Of a stretch of DNA of 64,000 bases, positions 25,701 through 40,457 are shown piece after piece (the stretch's first letter is position 1; each line of letters begins with the position of its first letter). The notes beneath the pieces were generated by a model. It was not told the DNA's origin, did no database searches, and saw only the letters and a program-made list of their open reading frames with translations. Source of the stretch: Diadema setosum. Lineage: Eukaryota; Echinodermata; Echinoidea; Diadematoida; Diadematidae. The DNA lies in assembly GCA_033980235.1 (NCBI GenBank), contig CM067072.1:21765047-21829046 (forward strand). The letters are read 5' to 3'. Made by a program: the position numbers and the translations under genes.

Positions 25701-28700
25701 AAAAAGGCAAAAAGTTTTATCTTCTTATTTTATTATTGTGTGCATTCAATACTGATTTCTTTCTCTCCATAGTCACTGTTTGGTCTGTTTGTAAGAGTAA
25801 TCGTGCGCTATTGTATAGACCGATTCGATTTCGATGACCTGTACACCTACCGCCGCTAGCGGCGCTATATCGGTTGCCATAGCCAGTGGCCATAGCTGGG
25901 GGAGGGGTAGCCTTTAGCCAATGCGGTCTGGGCCCTGTTTCATAAAGCTGTTCGTAAAGTTACAAACAGCTTGCTCTCTAAAAAAATCGAGTGAAAACAT
26001 TCACTCTTAAAGGAGACCTCCGGATGATTTTCAGATTTTTACATTTGAACAACTATAAATTATTTATACGGGTTACAGAGTTTCAGAATTTATAGTGATT
26101 GGGACGAAGGATAAGAATGTTTTCGAAATTTATAACAAATTGCAATGAACAAGGATGATGACATGGCAGCCTCATCATAAGAATGCATGAGTTGGGGCTC
26201 AAGGAAGCAGAACAAAAGAAGAAGGCATGCATAGATTATACACAGGTGAACTTGCAAGCAAGTGGTGTTGTAATGGAATTACGCTGCCACATTTCTGAAA
26301 TATGTGAGGCTCCTATGTCATCGACACTGTTCAGTGTAATTTGTTTAAGGTTTTTCAAAGTATTGTTTCTCTGCTCAAGAACCTCAATAAATTCCACAAA
26401 TCTATACATGGAACTATCGATTTATGTATCACATGATATGAAATTATGAAAATCGTCTGGAATGCCCCTTTAAAGGAGTAAATACAAAAGGGAGTGAATT
26501 TAGAGTGAAATTGGAGTGAATTTTGAGTGAAAATGTTCATTTTCACTCGTTTTAGAGTGACCTCAGGGATCACTCCTAAATCTTCGAGTGATCCCCGAGG
26601 TCACTCCAAAATGAGTGAAAATGAACATTTTCACTCAAAATTCACTCCAATTTCACTCTAATTTCACTCTTTTTTGTATTCACTCCTTTAAGAGTGAATA
26701 TTTTCAACAGATTTTTTTCTTTTTTTTTCAGAGCGTACGAGCGACTGGTGATCATTTCTGATGTGCTATACACTCTTGTACTTATCAGAATTTCCATAAT
26801 TCAGCACAAGAACTGATCTCCAGTCGCTCGTAAGTTGTTTGTAACTTTACGAGCAGCTTTTATGAAACACCCCCCCCCCCCCCCCGGGCTTATATCCCCT
26901 GCGTGTCTGGGGCTAGGCTAGCTAGCGAGTTGCACTGACTGCAAGTTAATATTATATACCTCATAAGTGAGATTCGTATCTCTGATTGGTCAAAAGTATA
27001 TCACGTGACAAGGTGTAGTCCCGTCTATCTTGCCTTAGGGTTTTCATGTGAGTGATAGAAAGGCAAAACCCTCGTGATAGAAAGGCAAAACCCTCGTGAT
27101 AGTAAGTTAAAACCCTCGTGATAGAATTTGTAAACCCTCCGCGACTTTTGTACACATAACAAGTACACTAGACTTCGCGCGCGGTGTCCGCATCCCCGGC
27201 CCCTCCAAGGACGTTCACTACGCGCACAATCTGATCCCACTGGCGCACAGCAGGCATGTTTCAACATGGCATGGTTATCGAGCGCTCCTCCGTACAGTTG
27301 AATCAAAGATCGTAAACTTTGTCTTTAGGATTTCTTCGGATCCCGAAGTAGAGACAAATCTCAGCATGTTGGAAATATCGAAATATCGAAAACACGAGCG
27401 ATGGGAAACTGGATGCATATGTAATCTTCTGCCAAGATTTTATGCAGGAGCTCGCCGTAGGCCGGCCGTGTGACTAGAACACTAACCGTGAGTACTATGC
27501 GTACTGGGTAGTCTACGAAATGCACGAAAACCATGCAAGCGAGCGCTGTGGCCTGATTTTAGGGCTAGGCCTAAACATTTAGAATTTACTTCGTATTTAC
27601 CTAGCCCTAACGTTAGATCTTGATGAGGTATATAAAACAAATATTAACTGCTCTGTATTCGGATGGTGGTGGAAATTATCACTCCCTCGGTGCTTTTCAT
27701 ACCGACCCTTCCATCACCCCTCGGCTAACGCCTCGGGGTGATAGAAGTGTCGGTATGAAAAGCACCTCGGGAATGATAATTTCCACCATCATCCTCATGA
27801 GCAGTCAATATTTGTATACTGGCGTACCCACTAACAGTCGGCTCAGCAGCCTAGCGCACCAATCGCGCCTTATAGTTAGACGGCCGCCGCGCTGATATTG
27901 TGATTTGTTTACTCACTATAGTGTGCGAAAGTCTTGACAAATTGAGTGATTCAGACATATTGATCTACAATGAAAACTTCAAAGGAAGGACCAGGAAAAC
28001 ATATTGTGCAGTTGATTTGTGCACAATAAAAAACAAAACAAAAACAAAAACAAAAAACAAAACAAGACCAGACATGGAAGCTGCATGGCAGTGTGTGAAA
28101 TTCATTCACCACTGACGCATCGATGAATATACAGTATAGAGACAAGTGAAATACAACGGCATCAAAATATGCACAGATTTCCGAACAGAGTTAGGCCTAC
28201 GCCTACTAGATCCTCTATTTGATTAGGCTATGTTCAGCATTGCATTGACCATAGCATGCCTATTCAATTTTGGCCTGAAACTCTGGATTTCAGTTTTGAT
28301 ATTGATAATAGTGTATGAAGTAAATCTTGACTTTTGTTTCGGTATTCAATTTTGATTAATTATCTGAACGGGGAGGTGAAGGGAGGGAATGGGGACATTG
28401 AAACTAGGATGAGAAAGCCCTCTACCACGAAAGGGAACTTATGCATTTTAACTAAAATTCAACACACTTCATGTGGCAAATTTTGAAATTCTTCAATCAA
28501 AACAGAAAGAAAAGTAAATACTCATGGACTATATGTTCATGGATAAAATGTTGTTGAATGTGGTATCTGTCATGTCTTGATTTGTGTGTGGGTCTTCACT
28601 TTGTATAAGTCCACGGAATTAAAATTGACCTACAGGGGGAGGATGTGGGAGGGTGTATCCCCCTCCCACGCGAGGGAGATTTTGAATTTCCAGACCTGAA

Positions 28701-29182
28701 ATTCAGCATTCTGGTGCACACTTTTGGTGAAATTTCTAAAAAATTATGGGAAAAAAATAATCACAGATACGAGAATGACCATTAAATCGGGGTATAATCA
28801 GCTCAAATTCCGCGTGTGCGTCATCACTGTTTAATAACTGTATGGAAGTTGATGAGGCAGGGATGGGAGGGGGCTACCATAGGACGGAGCTTTTGCATCC
28901 CTTTCCGGGCAGCGATTTTTTTTTCCGTAACCCTAACGCGTCGAAATTGCCAATTGTGTCACTTGAGCAAAGACTATCAGTGTACAAGTTGGTTTTTGTA
29001 CGCATGTGCGTGGACTTCGCAGTTAGGCGTTGAGTTCGTACTGTTATACAGTATATACAGAGTACCATTGGCATGGTCGTCTGCTAACCACAGCAGATTA
29101 CAACGTGAGAATGGGACGCCATAACAACGGGTTTGTGTGTATGGGTATGTGTATGCGCGTGTTTGAGTGTTTTGTGTGTGTT

Positions 29183-29217
<35 letters not shown>

Positions 29218-31103
29218 CCACTTCACATGTCATCGCCCTCGCGTTCGGCGTTGCCTTAGGTGGTATTTCTGTAGTTTCGTTCGCCGTCTGCTGTCACTTT
29301 TCCTGTGTCTCGCGAGACTTGCGTTACTAGGATGCATGCAAACTCGACGTCGTCATCAATGTCTTGCAAAAAGTTAATTGGAGATCTAATTGAAGCTTGG
29401 AATAAATCATAATCAAAGTATTATGTATACGTAGCGACACGTAGCGGTATATAGGTTAGTGAAGCAATCTTCTTTGTCAAATTTGTAATCTGCTATTTAC
29501 ATGTAGATTAAACGTCTGTCTATCTTTTCATTTTACTCATGTTTGTATTCCCATTGCACTATAATCTTGTTCATCTTTTGTGTCATGTGTAATCTTTGAG
29601 TATTTTATTCACTGGTTTGTTATATTGTTATTTATACTCTTTGTTTGCTACTCTCATACCCCGAGAGGGGGTCGAAAGAGTCAATAAAATTCACAAAATT
29701 CACAAATATAAAGGTCTGCAGCGATTGCTATTGTTAACATTGATCATGTTTATTAAGCCCCACAAAATCAGATTCGAAGAGGGCATTTTTCCGGGCAAGC
29801 TACCGGCCTTGTGCGAGAAGGGATTTTCCAGCACGCAGGATAATTTTCCGCGGGCGGACAAGAATGTTTGCGAGTTTCGCACCTGTTTCTTACCTAACTA
29901 GACTTGTGCTACTTAGAGCTTAGAGCTTTGAAACCGATCCGTTTTGCCGATCCGACTTACGGGTACTGAGAAGTACCTGCGTTGGAGGTGCCTGCGAGAT
30001 GCTGCCGGTAAGGGTCTCCTACTGGTGTTCTGCGTGTACCTCTGCGAGCGAACCCCTACGACTCACTTGGAACAAGTTTTGAGCATGCTCAATGCCTTAA
30101 CTTGTCATATCGTATCTGGGGAAGTTTTGCAGCTTGACTTACGGGGAAATAAATTTGCATACATCAATAGCGCGTATCTCGCATGTAGTTGCCCGGAGGT
30201 GCGCATGCAAGTCCGATTTAACCGCAGCCAAGTTTTGAGCATGACCAAAACTTTTTTTTTTTCCGGATGAGTCGCGAGGATGCCCGGAGAGGTCCACGCA
30301 GAACCCGAGTAGGAGGCCCTTAGCGGCAGCACCTCGCAGGCAACTCCCACGCAGGTACTTCGCAGTCCCCGTATGCAGCCAAGATAATGACATTCTGTGG
30401 GACTTCTGCCATTCCTTCAGAGGAATTCCTTCACTGAGCTGTCAGTCCCCACGCGACTGATACACAGGTCACACAGTAGAATTTAAGTAGAACGCGTCCA
30501 GCAAGTAAGACACATGCACTGACTCTCCCAAATCATTGTCCGCCGTCAAAAATTGTCTGGTATGCTGGAAAATCCCTACACGCAACAAACCCGCGTAGCT
30601 TACCCTGAAAGATGTGACAGGGCCTAAACATGGTTGCGGGTAAAAAGATTTGCGTACGCACCTCCGGGTGACTACGGGTGAGATACGTGCAAGGTACTGT
30701 CATGTGCGAGTCATTTGATCTAGATCAGGAGGTCGTAGGTTCGAATCCTGCTCGAGTATGTACGCCGATGATTTTTTTTTTATCATGCCTACTACTAGTA
30801 AAAAAAAAAATTAAAAAAAATGATCAATTCAATGCTTATTTACGTCGATGTAGGGCAATTTGTCAATCAGTAGCAATGAAAAACATAATTATACATGAAT
30901 ATCACGTATACAGGGCGTATAAAAAAAAAACGTTACACTTTTGATTAAAAACTGTATAAACTTCATATCAAAATATTTGGAAGATTTTTTTTTTCATATT
31001 TATGGATGCCCAACAGTCTCATCTATCAACTGTAATCAACAAAACAAATTTTTGTTCACGCTTGGCTGAACACTGACGCTCTTAGTCCAGAGTGTGAAAA
31101 ACT

Positions 31104-31134
<31 letters not shown>

Positions 31135-32716
31135 TTTGTTTTGTTTCAGTATAAGTAGCTCTGTCAGTGGCTTAACACTGTTATTCTCAGAGGCCCTACA
31201 CATATAATAACGTACATCACGAAATACATTGTAGACACATTTACCAAGAAAAATAACATAATGTACAATTACGGTACACTTACAACATGGCCAAATAATT
31301 GAGCATTGCGGAGGATGGTAGAAAATAAATAGATAACATCATTTTTATCATTACAGTTCACTGAAAAGTGATATGCCGAGACATATCTAAGAAAAATCAA
31401 AATGTCTAGGTTACAGCACATGTACATATTGCATAATCCATAAATTTTTCATATCACTTCAGATTACATAATTGTAATCTTTTTCGGAAACAATCGGAAA
31501 TGACTTGCGCCAAATTGAAAGAAGATGGAAAATTCAGCCAGCAGTTCAAATAAGTGCTCCCATTCAAACAAATTGCTCTTTTGCTTAAAACTTTGATTAT
31601 ATTATGATAGTCTGAGTTTTTTTGTCAGCTTGATTGCTTGATTGATTGCTTGATTGCTTGCTTGATTGATTGATTGATTGTATTGATTGAATGATCGGAG
31701 GATGCATTAATTTTTAACTTTTCTTCTTGACTGAGTGACTGGCATGTGTTACGGGTTTGATATGTCTGTCCATGATTTGTGATAACTGTGCTTAAAAGAT
31801 CTTGATGTTGTTAATCCACCTCCCTTAACACAATGGAATCATTTAAAACGTGACAAAAAAAGAAAATCGCCAGAAAATTCCTAAGCTATAATAACATAAT
31901 CAAAACTGTGAGCAAAAGAGCAATTTGTTCGAATGAGAACACTTATTTGGACTGCTGGCTGAATTTTCCATCTCCTTTCAATTTGGCGCAAGTCATTTTT
32001 CACACTCTGGACAAAGAGCGTCAGTGTTCAGCCAAGCGTGAACAAAAATTTGTTTTGTTGATTGCACTTGATAGATGAGACTATTGGGCATGTTAATTCT
32101 TTTTCCATAATGTATTATTCATGTATGTGTTATATGAAGCGACATGTGAATTTGGGAAATAAAGTTAGGAAAAAAATTAGACCATTATAATCTTACAATT
32201 AGATTTTTACGAAATCGAAACTTCGTTCTTTGCTCTCGAATACTTTTGGCCAAACGATTTCAAAACTGCGCGCCTGAAAAAAAAAAGTAACGAAAATTGC
32301 ACTGAGAAACGTGATAAATGGCCTTTGTTTAAATCGTATACAATAATGTTAATATTTCAAGCTTATTAAATCTATAAACATCCAGTAATCCTAGATCGGT
32401 TAATTATGGCCTAAAACTTGTTGAAAGTGGATAAGATGCAATTGCTCTCTTGGCAATTTTCTGTGTGTATATGAAGAGTTTGTTCGCAAAAACCGATAAG
32501 TCCATTTTTGAAGGTTTTGAAGTACGGTCTTTGTCATAAAGTACAAAATAATACCTTTTAAATGATATATTGGTCACTACATATAAAGGTACATTTTTGA
32601 AGTTATGGTCGAAAGAAGCAAAAACTTTCTTATTATTCTCATTATTTTTCTTGACCTTTAATCGCAAATATATCCATTTGGCACATATGGACTTATCGGT
32701 TTTTGCAAACAAACTC

Positions 32717-32753
<37 letters not shown>

Positions 32754-34877
32754 AATGTTGAAACCGTTTGTAACCATGTCGTAAATGAAGGAGCAGATCA
32801 ATTTTGCGCGAATGCATTTATTAATACATAAAATTTGCTCCATCCTTATCAAGGTCTCATCAATCTGAATTCCTGAAAAAGATGGAACATGATTTCAATC
32901 TATTACTGTTTCAGAGACTTTAAACACATCTTCAGTTGCACTGGAATGTCTTAGTCCTTTCATCACAAATTAGCTTTCTTGAAGTGTATATTTTATTGAG
33001 AATACACCATGTTTGTTCTTCCTTTGATTGCTCATTTACATCATTCCTATCAATAGCCTTTTTGACCTTTGGGGAAAGCATGAAAAATATTATATAGAAT
33101 CGTTAGCAAATTGCCTGTACAAAACAGTCAGTTGAGCTAGGCAAATCATTTTAGTAGAAACAGGTTGTGTCCGTTGACTGACGAATCCTTCTACTATTAG
33201 AGCGTTGATATGATATCCTTGCAACACAATACCCGCGACATGATTGAGAGATAATCCCGAAGCTCTAATAACATAATGTTCTATTTTTTGATAGGATGAG
33301 ATGATTGATAGTGCCAAACCAAATGCTTTTTTTTAAATCTGAATATACCAAGGACCATCTCACCTTTATCAATTGACCGTTTATAATTAAATGAACGATT
33401 AATGATGGTACTGTCATAACTGTATCTCTTTTGATAGCCATACTAATGTCTAATTTTATCTAAATTTGTCACTTTTCATACCTTAAGAGCATCTGGAAAT
33501 TTGCCCATCCTTGAAGATATATGTCTAAGGGGGGAGGGAGGTGTAGTTTGTGTGGAAGTTCAAGTTATATTTGGGTAAGGTGGATCTTCTCGCCCCCTGA
33601 TTTGGCTTGTTCCAGTCTCTGCAGTGCATACACCTTTTTCAGTTGGAAGGGAGGATGAAACTGCTAATTGGTCACTCATTACTTTGTTTACTTGTTTGTT
33701 TGTTATATTCTCCTTCCCCATCTCGGAATATCGCTCTTGAACAAGATCTAATTTGTATATGGTAACTTAATGTTCTGCCTTTTTTTGTTCTTTTTTACAA
33801 TTCCTCTACGTTGTTCAGTGATTGCGTAATTCTAATCAAGTTGATTGTTGTAAATATTGTGATTCTGAATAATTTTTCAATAAAACATAAATAATAAAAA
33901 AAAAGATATATGTCTAAGATATTAGTCACTGGAGAAACGATAATCCTCAAATGATCAATCTTACTGACAGAGTATCATACCCATGACACTTTGCAGCATC
34001 TAGATCACATAAACTATCCCCATTGTTCTCTTCTGATTTGTGTTTCAAAGTCAAGGATTTTTTTTTTTGTTCCCAAATAATCCTTAAAAGCTTTGTTATA
34101 TTATTCTGCCAGGTTTAACCCAATAACTATAAAGACAAAAAAGTTATCAAGTTCCCCGGCTGGGGCCTATATCCTTTCTTTAAGAGACAGTAAGGAAATC
34201 ACTTTGTGTTTATAGGGACAAATCACCTACACTTTAACATAATGACAAAATAATCAACACGATGACGATAATTGGTTGGTATATAATTCACAGGAAATGT
34301 GACCGTTTTCTTTCCTGTATAATATTCAAATATTTTCTGAGGGTTCATATTGTTCACTTTGATATTCCGTACCTGCCATATGCAATCGAAATGTTTTCGA
34401 GTCATTTTGGTCTCTGGAAATGCTTGAACTAGTTTCTAATACACGGAATGATTTAAAACATGAACTCCATCTTGTCCAAATGAAGGAAACTTTTATAAGA
34501 TTCAGAATCAGCTGCTTGAGATATTTTCAGTAAGAATCATGGCTTGTTCAACTTTTTTTTTAAATGTGTGTATTTGTCTGTGTGGCGTTTCTACTCTAAA
34601 ATCCCAAAATAGATAACTTCACTATAAAAAATGGATATACAAGCTGCAACGATGCAATAGACTCACGATGCTTGGGGTGACTGCTCTATTTGTTGGTATA
34701 TGTATCATATATATATTACAAACGAGAAAATAAACTGTAATGCATTTTTTGCCCCTAAAGGATGAGTTTATTCCACTCAAATTTTCAGCGGCCTCCGCCT
34801 TCTTCATTATGAGTCTTGGAGTTTATTTCCTCATTTCTTCGTGGAGCCAATAAGTGAATTCTCAATATATATATATA

Positions 34878-34922
<45 letters not shown>

Positions 34923-37900
34923 TATACATGCATAACTGGTCTTTTATGTGCGCTTTACGCATTAATGGTCATGTATGACAGTTTTTCGTGAAGTAATGTA
35001 ATTCGTCACTATGATATTTCTCTCAGTGTGGGCAAACGCTACATCTTCGACAAAAGTGGAAGTTTCGTGGACATTGTTCGAGCAGTGTAGCGATACTGCG
35101 GGATTATTTTGGCGTGTTCTCTGCAGGCCTGTGCAGAGAGCTGCCTGCCCCGATGAACGCCCTTCCGACACTGAATGGAGGCAGTCCGAGGAAATAGCAT
35201 TCTTTCATGAGCCTGTATCAAACTTTCAGGAATTACGAGAACTTGAGCCTTCCACAACATACGACATTAAAGTCCAGCTTGGGCGGCGAATTGAAAATGG
35301 TGTGTGGTACAGCATAAATGTTTCAGCTGTCGCTCCTGTCACAACTCTTGCTTCAGAAATCGGTACGTCTTTCACAAAAGAATGTTTTATTACTGACAAA
35401 ATCTGGAACCTAAACATACTTCACACTGTGGTAAACACAAAGAAATAAGATACCCATTCGCACATACATACAAAATCACATACTGTCGCAATTTGATAAA
35501 CGTTCGTCATAGGTTTATGAAAATTTTCATTCAAAGTTTGCACCTGCAATGGCACAAATCCTGTTTTGTTCATACTGTAAGTCATCTATTTCATTCTATT
35601 TACCTTTCATACATATGATTTGAGAACGCAGTCTGTATAAATCGTTGCTTTTGGTTGCATACCATTGGTGAAAATTGGTGAAATGACATTTTAAACTTAC
35701 CAAACTGATTTATATGTGTGTGTGTGTTCATACAATCGTGCCTTTGCATTTTTGTCTCCTTTTCTTTATCTGTCCCATAGCATTTCTTCGCTCACGATTA
35801 GGATGTTTCAGTGGTTACTCTCATAGATATAACACTGTACCTATGTGAATTTTGAACAAGGTTGAATTAAACAATGAAATTGGGCTACTAGTATTTCATT
35901 TCAATTTCACAATACATATTTCATTAATTCATTGATTTCATTCTGAAGTAAGGGATTAAATTTTAACAACATTTTCTAGAATTCATTTTTCTGTGTCAGG
36001 ACTTCAAAGATATACAAATCGTTCATCCGGCCTTGATATCCCCAATGCGGGTCCAGCGGTAATGTCCGAGAGAAAATTCTTTATTTACTTCAAACATCAA
36101 TTTTGTTTTGATACAGAAGTATTAATAACAATCAATTTCTTCAAGTGTGTGAGGTGGTAGGGAGACCTTAGTTTTTTTTTCTCTTTTTTTTTGTAAGCCT
36201 AGTTAATCATGGATCTGCACAAGTTGCAAAATTGCTAAAATTCACGATAAATCAATGTTATGTGGTTAGTTACTCCGTCATTGATCTTGGGTAGTTCTGA
36301 AAATATGTAAATCATTCATGGGCGCCTTACATGTTGATGACATCGTATAAATGGTGATTTCTTGTTTGTCATAATGTAAGGTCATGATTCGTAACATCAT
36401 TGTGTGTTTCTCTCAGTTTGGGCGAACCCTACATCTACGGCAACAGTGGGAGTTTCGTGGACGTCGTTCGAGCAGTGCAGCGATTCTGCGGGATTATTTT
36501 GGCTTGTTCTCTACAGGCCTGTGCAGAGAGCTGTCTGCCCCGATGAACGCCCTTCCGACACTGAATGGAGGCAAACCGAAGATATAGCACTCAATTATGG
36601 ACAAATATCAAACGTCACGGAACTACGAGACCTTGAGCCTTCCACAACGTACAACATTAAAGTCCAACTTTGGCGCCGAAATGGATACCACATGCGGAAC
36701 AGTGTACTAGTATCTGATTCTGCTGTTGTTAATGCCACGACATTTGTTTCAGAAATCGGTACGTTTTTTCCAAGAGGAATGCATGATTAGAAACGAAATC
36801 TACATACGTATAGACACACATTAATGTATCCGATACACACATATACACAGAAAGATTTGGATTTTTTTCGAGACTTTCAATAGCAACTTAATATGCGTCT
36901 TTCGAAGGTAACTATATTTTTTATTGTAATTGCTGAATTTTCATCTGTATGACACAAATCCTGATTCGTGGATGTTATACGTCATAATTTATTGTTAATT
37001 TTCACTCTATTCTGAGTGCTTAAGAAAGTGGCATTTTCAAGTTAATGATCCTTTCATTGCATATGTGAAAGAAATATGTGCTTGTCCATGCAGCTCTATT
37101 CATACAATCGTTCCCGAACTATTCATTCCAGCCTCACTTGACGTTCACGGCATCAAGGATGAATACTATTGTGCACTGCATCCATTATGAAGTTTGTTTC
37201 TATGATTTCTTTTTAAATCTGTGTCCCTTACAACATTTCCTCACAATGATTAGCACCTTGATGAGTGGGGTGCTCTTGAGTCATTGTAGAGATAAATATT
37301 GAGCCAGGTATGATATTTGCATTTTCTGCACACACGCGCAAACATGCACACACACACCCGCTTCAAAGCTCAACACCTGCGTCAAATCCGAACGTACATG
37401 AATTTCCGATAGATTTCATCGAAATGTCCTATTACGTCCATATGACATGAAAAGTGAGCAGTGTTTTCCCCCATCAAACTGTTGATGTCTCGCTGTAGCA
37501 TTTCAACAATAACTCACAGAGAGCAATAATGTGCAAGAGCCTGACAAAACTATAACTGTACATTTTATAGGAATGGATTAGGTTAGAGGAAGTTTGAAGA
37601 AATGGTATGATGTGGATAGCAAAGGCGCATCTCTGATACAAGTTTTGTTGTAACTGTATTTGTTACAATTTTTTTTTGTCATAAGAGAGTGTGGAAATAA
37701 GCATTGACATGAGAGCTGTAAAGCCTTTTATAAACATATGAAGAGTTTGTTTGCAAAAACCGATAAGTCCATATTTGTCAAATGGAGATATTTGCGATTA
37801 AAGGTCAAGAAAAATAAAGAGAATAATAAGAAAATTTTTGATTCTTTTGACTGTAACTTCAAAAATATACCTTTATATGTAGTGACCAATGTATCATTTA

Positions 37901-40422
37901 AAAGGTATTATTCTGTACTTTATGACAGAGACCATACTTCAAAATCTTCAAAAATGGACTTATCGGTTTTTGCAAACAAACTCTTCATATATTACCATTT
38001 ACGACCTCTGACCCTCTGACAGAACTGGCGCATTTACCGCACCGTAGTGCTTCTCTGACCGGAGTATGGTCATGTATTTATTTGGGGTAAGAGTTGCACA
38101 ATCTAGCTTCACAAACGAGACTTTCATCACAATGTCACGTTTGTTACAAACGTAGGACTGATTCCATTTGGATCATACTGTAGGTACACTTCGCAAGGGA
38201 GAGACCTGTGCTAGATACAGCTTTAGCCTTTTATTTTCTTTGGTTTCATTTTTGTCATGCCCTTGTTTAGGTGATGGAAAAAAGGGGATTATACATAGAA
38301 AACGATGATCAAGGTATAAAGGCTGCTGTCGCTTCCCATATGACTTTATTGCATACATTATGTTTCCACTCTTATTATGTTTTTTTTTTCTGATTACATT
38401 TCATTTTTGCGAATACAGGGTCATTATCGGTGGAGTGGGTACAAGGGACGACAATACGTTTGTCTTGGGTTTACCAAGTCTCTGAGGGATGCACGTATGA
38501 CTCCTTGCAAGATTTGAAATGGCGTGGTTATTACAAAGTCATCGATAGAGACTTATGCGAGACATTATTGCCAAATGAGTCATTTCACACAATTTTTCCT
38601 AATCGAAGCATGGAATTTACAGGACTCTCTCCGCTGAACTCGTATAGTGTATCTCTCGAGCTTGTGCAAAGGGATGATGGAGGGACCGAGATCACCTTAT
38701 TGCAGTCAGCACACGTCACAATCGGCAACCTGGACTCAGATCGTGGTAGGATTATCCCAGCTTGATGCAACTTGATACAAGTACATTAATAATTCTTCCC
38801 CTTCACACGTTTTGCATATTTACACATTTATCAGCTACTAGATTATTGGAACTGAGCTATGTAATGTAAGTAACTGTCGCTGACTAAAGAAATAACATTA
38901 TAAATGGCTGCGAGGTAGGCCTGTTCAATATTTTCGTCCCTACATGCGAAGAAGTTCGTGCTTGTCATGCACATATGTTAGGATTCCAAAAACATCACTA
39001 GATCTGTTTTAGATTTTGTTTAGATTCATTGCTGCGATCATTGGTGTTGACAAATAGTCTTAATCACGAATACCAAAAATAATATGGAGAAAGTAAAGGC
39101 CGTTTGAAACTGAGTGTATCCAATAACCTTTGGCATATTGGGAGAGGGGAGGTCATGATTATTGGGATTCTTGAATAAGTGGACAGAAAAATTCACAAAA
39201 TCTTATTGCTCACATTTTAAGTTTCATCGTTGATATACAAGTCAGGGGGCTCACACATACCGACATGCGTATGCGTGTGCGTTGTATGTGTGAACAGATT
39301 TCATATCATGACGCGCATAGAATACGGATATGGGTGGGTATGGAAGAACGGAGATTCATGTTAGTATTAAAGTCGATAGCCGACAGTAATATGATAATCA
39401 TAATCGCCGATTGAATAACAATTATAGCATATTCTTAGAATTGATTTATTCCAAATGGTATCTCCTAACCTGCAGTGACCGTCGAACCGTCTGCATATGA
39501 GACGAACAGCTTACTTGTCCAGTGGTTGCTGGCACCCACGTGCTTGGGTACCTACCGAGTGATTTATCAACCCCTCCAATACTTAGCTTGTCCCCATCAT
39601 TCAGTCAGTGAGACACCACAGATCGCCATGGAGGGACTTCAAGACCAATCTTTTCGGCCTCGTAGAAATTTCCTGATTATTCAAAATCTCACTAACTTTG
39701 CGACGTTTCACGTAAACGTGAAATTGATATCTGGAAGTGGGGGAGTGATAGCATCCGTTTCGGGGCAAAATACCACCGGAAGTGACAGTAAGTTAAACTT
39801 TCCCTTCGAACCCAATAATTTATGTTGAATAAAAAGTACAGCAAAATATCTGACGATATATCTGACGATTCTGTAACCTCACTGATCTCGAACAGAGAGA
39901 CATATCTATAGAAGGAGAGAAGACACGCTATCAAATCATGCTTCTATACATATCTCGTGTGTTTTATTGCATGAAGTCAGAAGGGAACTGGGGTTTCGAT
40001 CGTGGCAGAATCTTCGTCAGAGGTTAAGTCTTAAATCGATTGTATCATCTAAAATCTGAAGTTCTCGCGAGATCATAAAGTGCTCCAAGTGGGTTACACA
40101 TGTATGGGGATCATTTAAATCACATTCCTTTTAATATTTTGATCCCGTAGTATAATTCTGAAATGATGACAATCATCGTCTGGATTCCTATCTCTGTACT
40201 CTATTAATTCTATTTAATCCCGATGGAATCCCATTTTCTTTGCTCATTTTTCCACTAATAAATTATATTCATTTCTGGTCAGTTTTCGTCTGTCTGCATG
40301 TGTTACTCTATGAACTGTTACATTATTATGAGCTAATAAATTGTGAGAGAATATGATCGTCAATTCCCAGAACAGTGAAACGTCACATTACTGTTTGCTC
40401 TCACACAACTTCAGCCAAAGTC

Positions 40423-40457
<35 letters not shown>

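Larger units (their letters stand above)
25930..26887. mobile_element. Foldback MITE with GGGCCCTGTTTCATAAAGC termini, split by a TTAA MITE
   Basis: GGGCCCTGTTTCATAAAGCT at the left and AGCTTTTATGAAACACCCCC at the right are inverted repeats (outer C-run slippage). Internally AGTGAAAACATTCACTCTTA pairs with its complement at 26692-26710. The central 26475-26693 is a near-perfect palindrome of GAGTGAA words. The left arm is interrupted by a TTAA-flanked MITE at 26011-26469. Confidence 0.8.
25563..35026. other. RPTP intron 4 (9.5 kb)
   Basis: Separates FN3 exons 4 and 5 and holds the mobile elements and palindromes listed in this interval. Segments 27800-28800, 32730-33510 and 33920-34860 show nothing I can name. 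Confidence 0.8.

Noticed and set aside
30690..30765. Functional tRNA gene
   Set aside because: Only the T arm/B box is convincing; I cannot form acceptor and D arms.
32404..32817. 137-codon minus-strand open frame with a twin at 37738
   Set aside because: Both are translations of a palindromic MITE; similarity is due to the transposon.
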